Below, one piece after another: positions 44,516 through 52,631 of a stretch of DNA of 64,000 nucleotides. The stretch covers positions 186,001 to 250,000 of the forward strand of contig NZ_VSMB01000004.1 in NCBI RefSeq assembly GCF_009805705.1, given 5' to 3'. This DNA comes from Ruania rhizosphaerae. Its GTDB lineage: Bacteria; Actinomycetota; Actinomycetes; Actinomycetales; Beutenbergiaceae. Each line of letters begins with the position of its first letter. The first letter of the stretch is position 1. Under the pieces are notes generated by a model. It ran no database searches. It was not told where the DNA came from and saw only the letters and a list, made by a program, of their open reading frames with translations. A program made the position numbers and the translations under genes.

Positions 44516-44542
44516 CCATGCCACCCTCGTGGCGCGGCAGGC

Positions 44543-44917
44543 TCACCCGTCAGCGAGCATCTCCTCGGCGTGGCCGGCGATCCACCGCAGCAACGGCGTG
44601 AGGTGGCCAGCGAGCTCGTGTCCCAGCGGCGTGAGCTCGTAGTCGACGCGGGGCGGGATCGTGGGCTGAGCCTCCCGGTGGACCAGTCCGTCGCGCTCGA
44701 GGGTGCGCAAGGTCTGGGCGAGCATCTTCTCGCTGATCCCGTCGACGGCGCGGCGCAACTCACCCCAGCGCAATCGGCCGCCTGTCAGAGCGACCAGCAC
44801 CAGTACACCCCACTTGCTGGTGACGTGGTCCAGCACCACCCGAGTGGGGCAGTTCTCGGTGTAGGTTCCGGAACTGAGATCCAGGATGTCCGGTATGACC
44901 TGGGAACTTACCTTCAT
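44543..44917 (-). CDS. HxlR family regulator (QorR-like)
   Basis: A 124-residue winged-helix regulator. The single Cys in ENCPTR (near residue 23), followed by DHVTSKWGVLVLVAL, is the classic HxlR/QorR N-terminus; the Cys is a likely redox sensor for quinones or electrophiles. The recognition helix (GISEKMLAQTLRTLERDGLV) and the basic wing follow. It is divergent from an NmrA-type oxidoreductase gene with 98 bp between, the known QorR-qor2 arrangement. The ATG is leaderless, 6 bases after TAAGGT, and that box lies inside a GTACC...GGTAC dyad, so autoregulation is likely. Confidence 0.9.
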   Translation of the reverse strand: MKVSSQVIPDILDLSSGTYTENCPTRVVLDHVTSKWGVLVLVALTGGRLRWGELRRAVDGISEKMLAQTLRTLERDGLVHREAQPTIPPRVDYELTPLGHELAGHLTPLLRWIAGHAEEMLADG

Positions 44918-44921
44918 GACA

Positions 44922-44944
44922 GTACCTTACTAGAAAGTGGGTAC
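44922..44944. promoter_or_regulatory. HxlR/QorR-like operator with leaderless -10 box
   Basis: GTACC (44922-44926), 13 bases, GGTAC (44940-44944). It overlaps the TAAGGT -10 box (44924-44929, minus strand) of the regulator gene and should control both divergent genes. Confidence 0.5.
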
Positions 44945-45015
44945 CTGCGTCTGGGAAGTTGACGAGTACCGAGCCTGTTGATGGTCACGACATCCACCAA
45001 CCCAAGGAGAAGTCC

Positions 45016-45873
45016 ATGTCCCTCGCCGTCACCGGAGCATCCGGCCACCTCGGCCGTCTCACCGTCCTCGCCCTGCTCGATCGCGGCGTCCCCGCCGATC
45101 AGGTCGTCGCCACCTCCCGCAGGCTCGAGGCGGTCGCTGACCTCGCCGGCGCCGGTGTGCAGACCCGCGCGGCCGACTACGACGACCCGTCCACGCTGAG
45201 CACGGCGTTCACCGGGGTCGAGACGCTACTGCTGGTCTCCAGCGATGCCGTAGGTGAGCGAGCACGTCAGCACCGCAACGTCGTCGACGCTGCCGTCGCC
45301 GCCGGCGTGCAGCGGATCGTCTACACCTCGGCCCCGCACGCGGACACCTCCGCTCTCGTGCTCGCACCCGAGCACAAGGCCACCGAGGAGATGCTCGCCG
45401 CCGCACCCGTGACCACCACGATCCTGCGGAACAACTGGTACACCGAGAACTACACCGACGCCGTCGCACGGGCTCGCGAGACCGGCGAGTTGGTGGGATC
45501 AGTGGGTGAGGGACGGGTCGCGAGCGCCTCCCGCAAGGACTTCGCCGAGGCGGCAGCAGCGGCGCTGACCACTGACGGGCACGACGACGCCATCTATGAA
45601 CTCACTGGTGACGTGGCATGGACGCACACCGATCTCGCCGAGGCGACCTCCGCCGTCGTGGGCCGGGAGGTGACATTCCGGGACCTGAGCCCCGCCGAGC
45701 ATGAGGCGACTCTGCGCGAGGCCGGACTCGACGAAGGAACCGCCGGCTTCGTCGTCGCGCTCGATCAGAACATCAAGGCGGGCCTCCTCGCCGAGGTGAC
45801 CGGTGACCTGGCCCGCCTCATCGGCCGTCCGACGACGCCGCTGGTCGATGGACTACGGGCGGCGATCGGCTGA
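45016..45873 (+). CDS. NmrA-type NAD(P)H-quinone oxidoreductase (QorB-like)
   Basis: A 285-residue Rossmann-fold protein. The dinucleotide motif is VTGASGHLGRLT at the very N-terminus; VVATSRR binds the NADP adenosine phosphate, and LRNNWYTENY lies in the substrate region, as in QorB and related NmrA proteins that reduce quinones. AAGGAG is 6 bases before the ATG. The HxlR regulator is divergent, which supports induction by quinones or reactive electrophiles. Hairpin terminator follows. Confidence 0.87.
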   Translation: MSLAVTGASGHLGRLTVLALLDRGVPADQVVATSRRLEAVADLAGAGVQTRAADYDDPSTLSTAFTGVETLLLVSSDAVGERARQHRNVVDAAVAAGVQRIVYTSAPHADTSALVLAPEHKATEEMLAAAPVTTTILRNNWYTENYTDAVARARETGELVGSVGEGRVASASRKDFAEAAAAALTTDGHDDAIYELTGDVAWTHTDLAEATSAVVGREVTFRDLSPAEHEATLREAGLDEGTAGFVVALDQNIKAGLLAEVTGDLARLIGRPTTPLVDGLRAAIG

Positions 45874-45885
45874 GCCGGCTCGCTG

Positions 45886-45925
45886 AACGGGCTGGGTGAG
45901 GGCGCGGGCTCTCCCCAGCCCCGTT
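45886..45925 (+). terminator. Terminator hairpin after the NmrA-type gene
   Basis: AACGGGCTGGG pairs with CCCAGCCCCGTT apart from one bulged C, loop of 17 bases, 12 bp after the stop. Confidence 0.55.
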
Positions 45926-45963
45926 CTGGATCACTGGGTCGGCGGAATAGCGCTACCCGCCGC

Positions 45964-47007
45964 ATGGTTGTGGAGCAGGTGAGCGCGCGAAAGAACATCG
46001 GCTTCCTCTCCTTCGGGCATTGGAATCCGCATCCCACCTCCGCCACCCAGACCGCAGCTGACGCTCTGCTGCAGAGCATCGACCTGGCGATCGCCGCCGA
46101 GGAGCTCGGCGCGGACGGCGCGTACTTCCGCGTGCACCACTTCGCTCGGCAACTCGGCTCGCCGTTCCCGCTACTGAGCGCGGCGGGCGCGAAGACGAGC
46201 CGCATCGAGCTCGGCACGGGCGTCATTGATATGCGCTACACCAACCCGTTGGCTTTCGCTGAGGACGCCGGAGCGGCGGACCTGATCGCCGGGGGCAGAC
46301 TCCAACTCGGGATCTCACGGGGGTCACCGGAGCAGGTGATCGACGGGTGGCGCTACTTCGGCCACGAGCCCGCCGAAGGCGAGTCCGACGCGGATATGGC
46401 CCGCAAGAACGCCGAGGTGGCACTGGAGATGATCTCGGGCAAGCAGTTCGCCCAGCCGAATCCCCGGCCGATGTTCCCGAACCCTCCGGGGATGCTGCGC
46501 ATCGAGCCGTACTCGGAGGGCCTACGCCAGCGCATCTGGTGGGGCGCAGGCTCCGATGCAACGGCACGGTGGGCAGCGCAGCAGGGCATGAATCTCATGT
46601 CCTCGACCCTCAAGGACGACGAGTCCGGCAAGCCCTTTCACGTGCAGCAGCGCCAGCAGATCGAAGCATTCCGTACGGAGTGGGCCCAGCACGATCACGG
46701 TGTCGAGCCGCGGGTGTCGGTGTCGCGGTCGATCTTCGCGATCGTCGACGATCGGGATCGGCGCTACTTCCTCGGCAGCGGGGACCGCGACGATCAGTTC
46801 GGGTACATCGACAGCACGCGATCAGTATTCGGTCGCTCGTACGCCGACGAACCCGAGGCGCTCGTCGAGCAGCTCCGGGGCGACGAGGCAATCGCCGCGG
46901 CGGACACACTGCTGCTGACGGTGCCCAACCAGCTGGGCGTGGACTACAACGCTCACGTCCTCGAGTCCATCCTCACGCACGTCGCGCCTGCGCTCGGCTG
47001 GCGCTGA
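45964..47007 (+). CDS. Luciferase-like (LLM) flavin-dependent oxidoreductase
   Basis: A TIM-barrel monooxygenase-type protein of about 347 residues that would use reduced FMN or F420. N-terminal IGFLSFGHW, the DGAYFRVHHFARQLGSPFPLL segment, ELGTGVIDMRYTNPL and RLQLGISRGSPEQV match the LLM family. Substrate unknown. Candidate starts are the ATG at 45964 and a GTG at 45979 that has GGAGCAG upstream; I use the ATG with reservation. Its stop is 4 bp from the convergent GNAT stop. Confidence 0.85.
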   Translation: MVVEQVSARKNIGFLSFGHWNPHPTSATQTAADALLQSIDLAIAAEELGADGAYFRVHHFARQLGSPFPLLSAAGAKTSRIELGTGVIDMRYTNPLAFAEDAGAADLIAGGRLQLGISRGSPEQVIDGWRYFGHEPAEGESDADMARKNAEVALEMISGKQFAQPNPRPMFPNPPGMLRIEPYSEGLRQRIWWGAGSDATARWAAQQGMNLMSSTLKDDESGKPFHVQQRQQIEAFRTEWAQHDHGVEPRVSVSRSIFAIVDDRDRRYFLGSGDRDDQFGYIDSTRSVFGRSYADEPEALVEQLRGDEAIAAADTLLLTVPNQLGVDYNAHVLESILTHVAPALGWR

Positions 47008-47011
47008 GGGA

Positions 47012-47509
47012 CTAGGCGAGGTACCGGCGCATTTCTGCGTTCGGAACGGCAACTCCACGGACCATATTGTCCGGGCGATCGGCCACCACAACGAATCCGA
47101 GGCGTTCGAACGCCGGCTGCGCGCTCCGGCTGGCAAAGGTCCGTAGTTCGGTCAGGCCCCAGGCACGCGCGTCGTGCATGACAGCAGTCAGGAGGGCGCG
47201 GGCGATGCCCCTGCCTCCAGCTCGTGGATGGACGAACACCATGTCGACCAACCCGTCCGGCGTCAGGTCCGCGAATCCCACGACGACGCCTTCGACCTCT
47301 GCCACGAGTGTCGCCGCTTTTCGCCGCCGCATGTCCCAGGTGGTCAGGTCAGTGCGAGCGGGCCCGGCCCAGGCCTCCACCTGGTCAGGTGCATAGACCG
47401 AAGCGGCCGTCTGGCGAATCGCGGCTTGGAAGACGTCGAAAGTCGCTGTGGCGTCATCAGGGCCTCGGTAAGCGCGGATGTCACACGGTGTTGGCGCTGC
47501 GATCGACAT
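47012..47509 (-). CDS. GNAT family N-acetyltransferase
   Basis: A 165-residue acetyl-CoA-dependent transferase. Motif A is the VDMVFVHPRAGGRGIARALLTAV stretch, where RxxGxG/A binds the CoA pyrophosphate; the C-terminal strand AQPAFERLGFVVV closes the fold. Acceptor is unknown; the overall form resembles the YafP/ElaA-like single-domain acetyltransferases. The ATG is 6 bases after TAGAGT with no ribosome binding site, so probably leaderless. It follows the MarR gene on the same strand after 9 bp. Confidence 0.87.
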   Translation of the reverse strand: MSIAAPTPCDIRAYRGPDDATATFDVFQAAIRQTAASVYAPDQVEAWAGPARTDLTTWDMRRRKAATLVAEVEGVVVGFADLTPDGLVDMVFVHPRAGGRGIARALLTAVMHDARAWGLTELRTFASRSAQPAFERLGFVVVADRPDNMVRGVAVPNAEMRRYLA

Positions 47510-47515
47510 CGCAGC

Positions 47516-47521
47516 ACTCTA
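47516..47521 (-). promoter_or_regulatory. -10 box of leaderless GNAT gene
   Basis: TAGAGT on the minus strand, 6 bases before the ATG at 47509. It overlaps the stop codon of the MarR gene upstream. Confidence 0.45.
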
Positions 47522-48103
47522 GCTGCCGCCACTTCGCCGATGCACGGGACCATCCGAGGGCAGTTCGGGAGACGTTTCCTGTTCTCCCGCTCTCTTCCCG
47601 AGCCCCGCCATCAGCGTCCGGAGCAGTCCGCCAAGCTGTGCCACTTCCTCGTCGTCGAGGCCCGCCACCAGTCCTGCCTCGTGCTCGAGCAACTCACCGA
47701 CCACCTCATCGATGCGCGTTCTCCCCGCGTCGGTGAGCGCCACCTCGACCGCACGGCCGTCAGACCCGCCGCCGCGCCGACGCACCACCCACCCGTCCCG
47801 CTCAGCCCGCGACACCCACTGGGACACCGCACCGGGGCTGACCCCGGACCGTCGAGCAATCTCGGAGGGGGCAAGAGCATACGGCTCTCCCGCTCGGCGT
47901 AGCGTGGCGAGCAGACTGCGGGTGGACACCTCCATGCCCAGACGTTGCATGGTCCTGCGCCGATCGGCCTCCAGCAGATGCGCGATCCGCCAGATCCGTG
48001 TGATCACCCCGATCGACTCCACCGGAGCACCGGGGAGCTCCCGGCGCCACGCCTGCGCGATCTCATCGACGGCGTCGCGAACCGGCTCTTCATGTGCCAT
48101 CAT
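47519..48103 (-). CDS. MarR family transcriptional regulator
   Basis: A 194-residue winged-helix protein. Long N-terminal helices (to about 60) form the dimer interface; the HTH is ALAPSEIARRSGVSPGAVSQWVSRAERDGWV (about 78-108) with the RxxGGGSDGRAV wing, then C-terminal helices with an acidic EHEAGLVAGLDDEEV segment. It is divergent from a short-chain dehydrogenase gene 29 bp away and likely represses it through a palindrome that lies between. Two adjacent ATGs; the first is 6 bases from TAAAGT, fitting leaderless expression. Confidence 0.88.
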   Translation of the reverse strand: MMAHEEPVRDAVDEIAQAWRRELPGAPVESIGVITRIWRIAHLLEADRRRTMQRLGMEVSTRSLLATLRRAGEPYALAPSEIARRSGVSPGAVSQWVSRAERDGWVVRRRGGGSDGRAVEVALTDAGRTRIDEVVGELLEHEAGLVAGLDDEEVAQLGGLLRTLMAGLGKRAGEQETSPELPSDGPVHRRSGGS

Positions 48104-48109
48104 GGAACT

Positions 48110-48124
48110 ACTTTAGCCCTAAAG
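48110..48124. promoter_or_regulatory. MarR-type operator and -10 box
   Basis: CTTTAG-CC-CTAAAG (48111-48124) is a perfect 6-bp dyad. On the minus strand it contains TAAAGT (48115-48110), the leaderless -10 box of the MarR gene. It also abuts the AAAGGAGG ribosome binding site of the dehydrogenase gene. Confidence 0.6.
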
Positions 48125-48132
48125 GAGGAGAG

Positions 48133-48897
48133 ATGCCAGAAGTCAGACGCACCGCCGTCGTCACCGGTGGCGGTACGGGCATCGGCCGCGCGATCGCTGC
48201 CGATCTCAGCGCAAGCGGCCATGACGTCACGATCATCGGGAGGCGCGCAGACGTCCTCGAACAGGCGGCCACCGATCTCGGCGTTCGTGCCGCCGTCGCC
48301 GATCTTGAAGACCCGGCAGCGGTGGCGCAGCTTGGCGCCTCCCTTCCCGAACAGATCGACGTGCTGGTCGCCAACGCCGGCGGAATTCCCTCGTCGCCGG
48401 ACGAGTCCTCCATCAGCGAAGAGGTGGAGCGACTCAATCCCGCCGAGATGGCAGCACGAAAGACCGCCGCCGTCTGGATGGCAACCTTCGCCCGCAACGT
48501 GCTGACCGCCGTCGTGCCCGTGACATCTCTGACCGACCGCCTGGCCAAGGACGGGCGCCTCGTCGTGATCGGTTCGATCGCCGGCGCCCAGGGCAGCGGT
48601 TCCTACGGTGGCGCGAAAGCCGCGCTGGAGTCGTGGGTGGTGGGACTGGCTCGCCAGCTCGGTCCGCGAGGTGTCACCGCAAATGTCGTGGCTCCGGGCT
48701 TCGTTGCCGAGACCGAGTTCTTCGGCGACTCCATGACCGACGAACGACACGAGCGACTCGTCGCGGCCACGATGACCAAACGCCCGGGCCGCCCGGACGA
48801 CATCGCTGCCGCCGTCGGGTTCCTCGCCTCACCCCGCGCCGGGCACATCACCGGCCAGGTGCTGCACGTGGACGGCGGTGCCACTCACCGCCAGTGA
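48133..48897 (+). CDS. Short-chain dehydrogenase/reductase
   Basis: A 254-residue NAD(P)-dependent oxidoreductase. Cofactor motif TGGGTGIGRA (about 10-19), LVANAGG, the catalytic Ser in VIGSIAG and YGGAK (the YxxxK pair), then PGFVAETEF and the C-terminal GHITGQVLHVDGG. The classical SDR set is complete. The Arg in GRR after strand 2 suggests NADP preference. AAAGGAGG lies 5 bases before the ATG. Divergent from the MarR gene with an operator between, so expression probably responds to a small aromatic or similar ligand (inference). Confidence 0.92.
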   Translation: MPEVRRTAVVTGGGTGIGRAIAADLSASGHDVTIIGRRADVLEQAATDLGVRAAVADLEDPAAVAQLGASLPEQIDVLVANAGGIPSSPDESSISEEVERLNPAEMAARKTAAVWMATFARNVLTAVVPVTSLTDRLAKDGRLVVIGSIAGAQGSGSYGGAKAALESWVVGLARQLGPRGVTANVVAPGFVAETEFFGDSMTDERHERLVAATMTKRPGRPDDIAAAVGFLASPRAGHITGQVLHVDGGATHRQ

Positions 48898-49003
48898 TCA
48901 TGGGCGAGCTCGGCCCTTGGCGCGATGGGGCGCCAGGAGCGGCAGCCGGGCCCAGTGCGAACAGGTGCGGCGTCACTGCGCTGATCGCCTTTGCCTACAA
49001 AGT

Positions 49004-49019
49004 TTAGGTTTTGGCCTAA
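49004..49019 (+). promoter_or_regulatory. TetR-type operator candidate
   Basis: TTAGG, 6 bases, CCTAA, just upstream of a TAGGAT -10 box (49026-49031) that lies 7 bases before the TetR start. A short dyad, so tentative. Confidence 0.4.
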
Positions 49020-49025
49020 TGGGCG

Positions 49026-49031
49026 TAGGAT
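49026..49031 (+). promoter_or_regulatory. -10 box of leaderless TetR/SGNH operon
   Basis: TAGGAT, 7 bases before the ATG at 49039. No ribosome binding site. Confidence 0.45.
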
Positions 49032-49038
49032 CTCATTC

Positions 49039-49620
49039 ATGCCCCGCGCGAATCTCAACGAACACACCGTCCTCGAAGCGGCTGCGGGTCTCGCGGACCG
49101 GGAGGGCTTTGCTGCCGTGACAGTCTCGGCCGTTGCCCGACTTCTCGGCGTGCAACCAGCCAGTCTCTACGAGCACGTGCGGGGGCGAGAGGCACTCCTG
49201 GATGGGATCCAGCGGCTCGCTCTCGGCGAACTCAGCTCGCGCATCAGTGCCGGCGTCGCAGGGTGCGCTGGGAGTGAGGCTCTCCGCGGGCTCGCTGACG
49301 CCCACCGCGCCTACTCCCGCGAGCGCCCCGGCGCGTGGGCCGCAATCGAACGCCGCGCATCAGCGCAGACCGCCCAATCGCCCGAGGCGGGACGAGTCGC
49401 ATCCCTCACTCTCGCGGTCGTGAGGGGATATCCCGTCCCCTCCGATGCTCTCATCCACGCCGCGCGTCTCATCGGTGCGACGATCAACGGCTTCCTCACA
49501 CTCAGTCGAGTCGACGCCTTCGGACACCGCTCAGAAGCTGAAGAGGAATCCTGGACGGTCACGATCGACGCCCTCGACCGCGCATTGCACACCTGGCCTG
49601 CGAAAGGAGTCCGCTCATGA
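49039..49620 (+). CDS. TetR family transcriptional regulator
   Basis: A 193-residue repressor. The N-terminal HTH includes LNEHTVLEAAAGLADREGF and VTVSAVARLLGVQPASLYEHVRGREALL (about 5-58); the C-terminal part is a TetR_C WHG-like helical domain with a conserved-looking ATINGFLTL segment. The stop overlaps the ATG of an SGNH hydrolase gene (ATGA), a regulator-enzyme operon in which the hydrolase product or substrate may be the ligand (inference). A TTAGG...CCTAA dyad upstream may be its operator. Confidence 0.9.
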   Translation: MPRANLNEHTVLEAAAGLADREGFAAVTVSAVARLLGVQPASLYEHVRGREALLDGIQRLALGELSSRISAGVAGCAGSEALRGLADAHRAYSRERPGAWAAIERRASAQTAQSPEAGRVASLTLAVVRGYPVPSDALIHAARLIGATINGFLTLSRVDAFGHRSEAEEESWTVTIDALDRALHTWPAKGVRS

Positions 49621-50783
49621 TCGCCACCCCGCTCACCAACGACCTTGTCCACGGAGTCGCCGAGCTTGAGCCGACACCGCGCGGCATCACGCCGCACCGA
49701 CTGCCCACGTGGGTCCGTCAACAGTTTCCCGATCCTCAACTACTCGCGATGCAAGCCCAGCCCTCCGGGGCCCGCTTGATCTTCAGCACAACCGCTTCAC
49801 GTATCGAACTCGCCACCCATCCGGTGCGGATCACCTATCGTGGCGCCGACCGCGCGCGCGGGCGTATCGATGTCTTCATCGACGGCGTCCTGCACACGCG
49901 GGACGAACTCACCGGGGGCGACCGCAACGAGATCGACTTGCAGACCGGAACCTCAAGCGCTCACCCGGGCCCGGCACATCGCACCGTGATAGCGGACCTG
50001 CACCCGGGCAACAAGCAGGTTGAGATGTGGCTGCCGCACAATGAAACCGTGGAGCTCATCGACCTCCTCACCGACGAGCCTGTCGTCCCCGAGCACAGTC
50101 TGCGCCCGGTCTGGGTACACCACGGCAGTTCCATCAGCCACGGGTCCAACGCCCTCGCCCCGACCGAGATCTGGCCAGTGGTCGCCGCGCGAACGGCAGG
50201 TGGTGTCGAACTGTGCAACCTGGGCCTGGGCGGCAGCGCCCTCGTCGACCCGTTTCTCGCTCGCGTCATCCGCGACACCCCTGCCGATGCGATCAGCATC
50301 AAGCTCGGCATCAACGTCGTGAACCTCGACTCGATGCGGCTACGGTCCTTCGTTCCGGCAATCCATGGCTTCTTGGACACCATCCGCGAGGGGCACCCCG
50401 ATACGCCACTGGTTCTCGTATCGCCCATCTTCTGCGGCATCCACGAGAACACCCCCGGCCCTGGGGCGGTCGATCCTGCCACCCTCGGCACAGACCACGT
50501 CCAGTTCATCGCCACCGGGACACCCGGGGATACCGCACAAGGCCGGTTGACGCTGGAGGTGATCCGGGGCGCGCTCCGCTCAGTGGTGGAGCACCGATCC
50601 GAGGACTCGAATCTCCACTTCCTCGACGGCCTTGAACTCTACGGCCCGGCCGATGCTGACACCCTTCCGCTCCCCGATGGCCTCCATCCGGATGCTGAAG
50701 CACACGACCTCATCGGTCGACGCTTTGCGGAGCGGGTCTTCGCCCCTGGGGCCGCGTTCGGCGGCGTACCCGATCGTGAGTGA
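49617..50783 (+). CDS. SGNH/GDSL hydrolase with N-terminal beta-sandwich domain
   Basis: A 388-residue esterase-like protein. Residues to about 160 form a beta-rich accessory domain. Block I is HHGSSISHG (catalytic Ser probably S172), block II LGLGGSAL, block III GINVVN with the oxyanion Asn, and block V DGLHPDAEAH with the Asp and His of the triad. No signal peptide, so cytoplasmic. This two-domain layout resembles carbohydrate esterases acting on acetylated sugars; the actual substrate is unknown. Coupled to the TetR gene by a four-base overlap. Confidence 0.88.
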   Translation: MIATPLTNDLVHGVAELEPTPRGITPHRLPTWVRQQFPDPQLLAMQAQPSGARLIFSTTASRIELATHPVRITYRGADRARGRIDVFIDGVLHTRDELTGGDRNEIDLQTGTSSAHPGPAHRTVIADLHPGNKQVEMWLPHNETVELIDLLTDEPVVPEHSLRPVWVHHGSSISHGSNALAPTEIWPVVAARTAGGVELCNLGLGGSALVDPFLARVIRDTPADAISIKLGINVVNLDSMRLRSFVPAIHGFLDTIREGHPDTPLVLVSPIFCGIHENTPGPGAVDPATLGTDHVQFIATGTPGDTAQGRLTLEVIRGALRSVVEHRSEDSNLHFLDGLELYGPADADTLPLPDGLHPDAEAHDLIGRRFAERVFAPGAAFGGVPDRE

Positions 50784-50810
50784 GTGCGCGCTCTCGCGGC
50801 ACTCACTCAC
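50776..50810. terminator. Bidirectional terminator hairpin overlapping two stop codons
   Basis: GTGAGTGAGTGC and its exact 12-base complement with an 11-base loop. The left arm contains the SGNH stop codon and the right arm the CPBP stop codon. Confidence 0.75.
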
Positions 50811-51643
50811 CCCACCAGGAAGAATCCCATCACCCCGGGATTGTGCGCATGCACGATGGCGAGGAACACCACCACGTCGAAGAGCAGGTGCACGATGAGC
50901 ACGTAGGTCAGCGACCCGGTCTTGGTGAAGATCCACCCCTGCAGTAGCGCGAACGGGGCGGTCAGGAACGGGCCCCACTCCCGGTAGCCGAGCTCCCACA
51001 GGAACGAGACGAAGATCGTGGCCTGGAGCAGGTTCGCCAGCCACACCGGGAAGTGCCGGCGCAGCAGCGCGAAGCACGTGCAGATGAAGAACAGCTCATC
51101 CCACGTGCCCACGAAGTTCACGCCGACGAAGAACCGCGCCAGCTCGCTGCCGTCGGTGATGTGCGGCCAGTTCAGGTAGGCACCGGAGGTGATGAAGTAG
51201 AACGGCAGGATCAGCCAGCCCAGCACGGGCACGGCCACGATGTAGCCCTTCTCGATCGGCGCCCACTTCTGCCCGGTGCGCCACGGGAAGCGGATGGCGT
51301 GGCGCTTGTACACGAGGCGGTCGATGAGCGAGGGAGTCAGGACCGCCAGGATGAGCACGATGCCGATGGTGAAGAACCGGTCCCAGTGCACGTCCGCCTC
51401 GACCGAGGTGACCGAGACGATCGCGATGCCGATCCCGATCAGGCTGAGGTCCTTGCCCAGCTCGCGCGAGACCCACCACGCCGCGGCCAAACTGACCACG
51501 AGCAGGCCGTGCCCCCAGCCGGGGAGCATCAGACCGAACAGTAGGAAGGCTGAGAGCGCCACCCCGACGGCGGGGAGCACAGTACTCAGGGACGGTACCG
51601 AGTTCTTCACGTCCGTCTGGGCGGCGGGTGGCACGGCAGTCAC
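50807..51643 (-). CDS. CPBP-like intramembrane protease family protein
   Basis: A 278-residue membrane protein with about eight hydrophobic segments. The NFVGTWDELFFICTCFALLRR segment (about 170-190) stands where CPBP/CAAX-type proteases have EExxxR, and LIVHLLFDVVVF near the C-terminus resembles their final HxxxN/D motif. The first motif is only partly conserved (DE rather than EE), so catalytic activity is doubtful. Function unknown. GTG start, 6 bases after a CATGCT -10-like box, no ribosome binding site. Confidence 0.7.
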   Translation of the reverse strand: MTAVPPAAQTDVKNSVPSLSTVLPAVGVALSAFLLFGLMLPGWGHGLLVVSLAAAWWVSRELGKDLSLIGIGIAIVSVTSVEADVHWDRFFTIGIVLILAVLTPSLIDRLVYKRHAIRFPWRTGQKWAPIEKGYIVAVPVLGWLILPFYFITSGAYLNWPHITDGSELARFFVGVNFVGTWDELFFICTCFALLRRHFPVWLANLLQATIFVSFLWELGYREWGPFLTAPFALLQGWIFTKTGSLTYVLIVHLLFDVVVFLAIVHAHNPGVMGFFLVG

Positions 51644-51649
51644 GGGTCC

Positions 51650-51655
51650 AGCATG
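51650..51655 (-). promoter_or_regulatory. -10 box of leaderless CPBP-like gene
   Basis: CATGCT on the minus strand, 6 bases before the GTG at 51643. Confidence 0.4.
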
Positions 51656-51851
51656 CCATCACCATCCATCGTGGCCGTGGCTTCGAATGCCCTATGCGGC
51701 AGTGCGTCGGCGAATGCACCGATGCGGTACGCGGCCGTGAGCGGTTCTCAGGAATCTCCCAGGAACTTCCCCACGAACCCTCAGCGGCGGGCGTAACACT
51801 GTCACGGCTTCACCCAGACCGGCTCGGCACCCTCTCACCAACGGAGCATCC

Positions 51852-52571
51852 ATGAAGACACGTACGAAGGTCCTGACCGGCACCGTCGCTGGACTCGTGG
51901 CTCTCGGAGGGGCCGGTGCCTTGATCGGCCCGGGTGTGTACGCCGACTGGGTCAACGCCTCCGCTGCAGAGGAACCAACGCTCGACCGTTCAGCGGAGTC
52001 CACCGAAAGCGATCCGGCAGACTCCACCGAGTCCACGGACCCTCCGAGCACAACAGATCCCGGCTCGGCCCTGACCGGAGAGTGGTCGATCAGCGACGGT
52101 TCCTACGCCGGCTACCGAGTGGAGGAGGTGCTCAGCGGCGAGGACATCACCGTGACCGGCCGCACCGAGTCCGTCACCGGTGAGATCACCATCGACGACG
52201 ACACCCTGACTGATGCGCGCCTCGAGGTGGACATGGCCTCCGTCGCCACCGACGAGTCCCAGCGCGACGCCTACTTCCGCAGCAGCGCACTGGAGACGGA
52301 CACCTTTCCGACAGCAACATTCGAGCTCACCAGCCCGGTCCTGCTGACGGAGACAACCGAGGTCGAGCTGGTCGGTGATATGACCATCCACGGCGTCACC
52401 CAGGAGGTGACCGTCGATGCCGAGATCGCGGCCTCCGGGGCCGAGATCCAGGTGATCGGGATCGTCCCGATCACGTTCGCCGACTTCGACGTGACCGCTC
52501 CCGACCTCGGGTTCGTGACCGTCGAAGAGGAGGGGCAGGTGGAGTTCAGCCTGGTGCTCGAGCAGGCGTGA
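51852..52571 (+). CDS. YceI-family secreted or membrane-anchored lipid-binding protein
   Basis: A 239-residue protein with an N-terminal hydrophobic segment (about 8-30, probably an anchor or uncleaved signal), a Ser/Thr/Asp/Glu/Pro-rich linker (about 38-72) and a YceI lipocalin-like domain (about 75-239) with GEWSISDGSYAGYRVEE, DDDTLTDARLEVDMAS, FPTATFELT and TIHGVTQEVTVDAEI. YceI proteins bind polyisoprenoids such as ubiquinone-like lipids; the physiological ligand here is unknown, menaquinone precursors being one possibility. ATG with GGAG upstream. Confidence 0.9.
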   Translation: MKTRTKVLTGTVAGLVALGGAGALIGPGVYADWVNASAAEEPTLDRSAESTESDPADSTESTDPPSTTDPGSALTGEWSISDGSYAGYRVEEVLSGEDITVTGRTESVTGEITIDDDTLTDARLEVDMASVATDESQRDAYFRSSALETDTFPTATFELTSPVLLTETTEVELVGDMTIHGVTQEVTVDAEIAASGAEIQVIGIVPITFADFDVTAPDLGFVTVEEEGQVEFSLVLEQA

Positions 52572-52619
52572 GTCCTCACCTACCCTTCCCCAAGCGCGAG
52601 CACCGGGGCGTTGATGCGA

Positions 52620-52625
52620 CAGACT
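52620..52625 (+). promoter_or_regulatory. -10 box of leaderless DinB-family gene
   Basis: CAGACT, 6 bases before the ATG at 52632. Confidence 0.4.
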
Positions 52626-52631
52626 CGGGAC

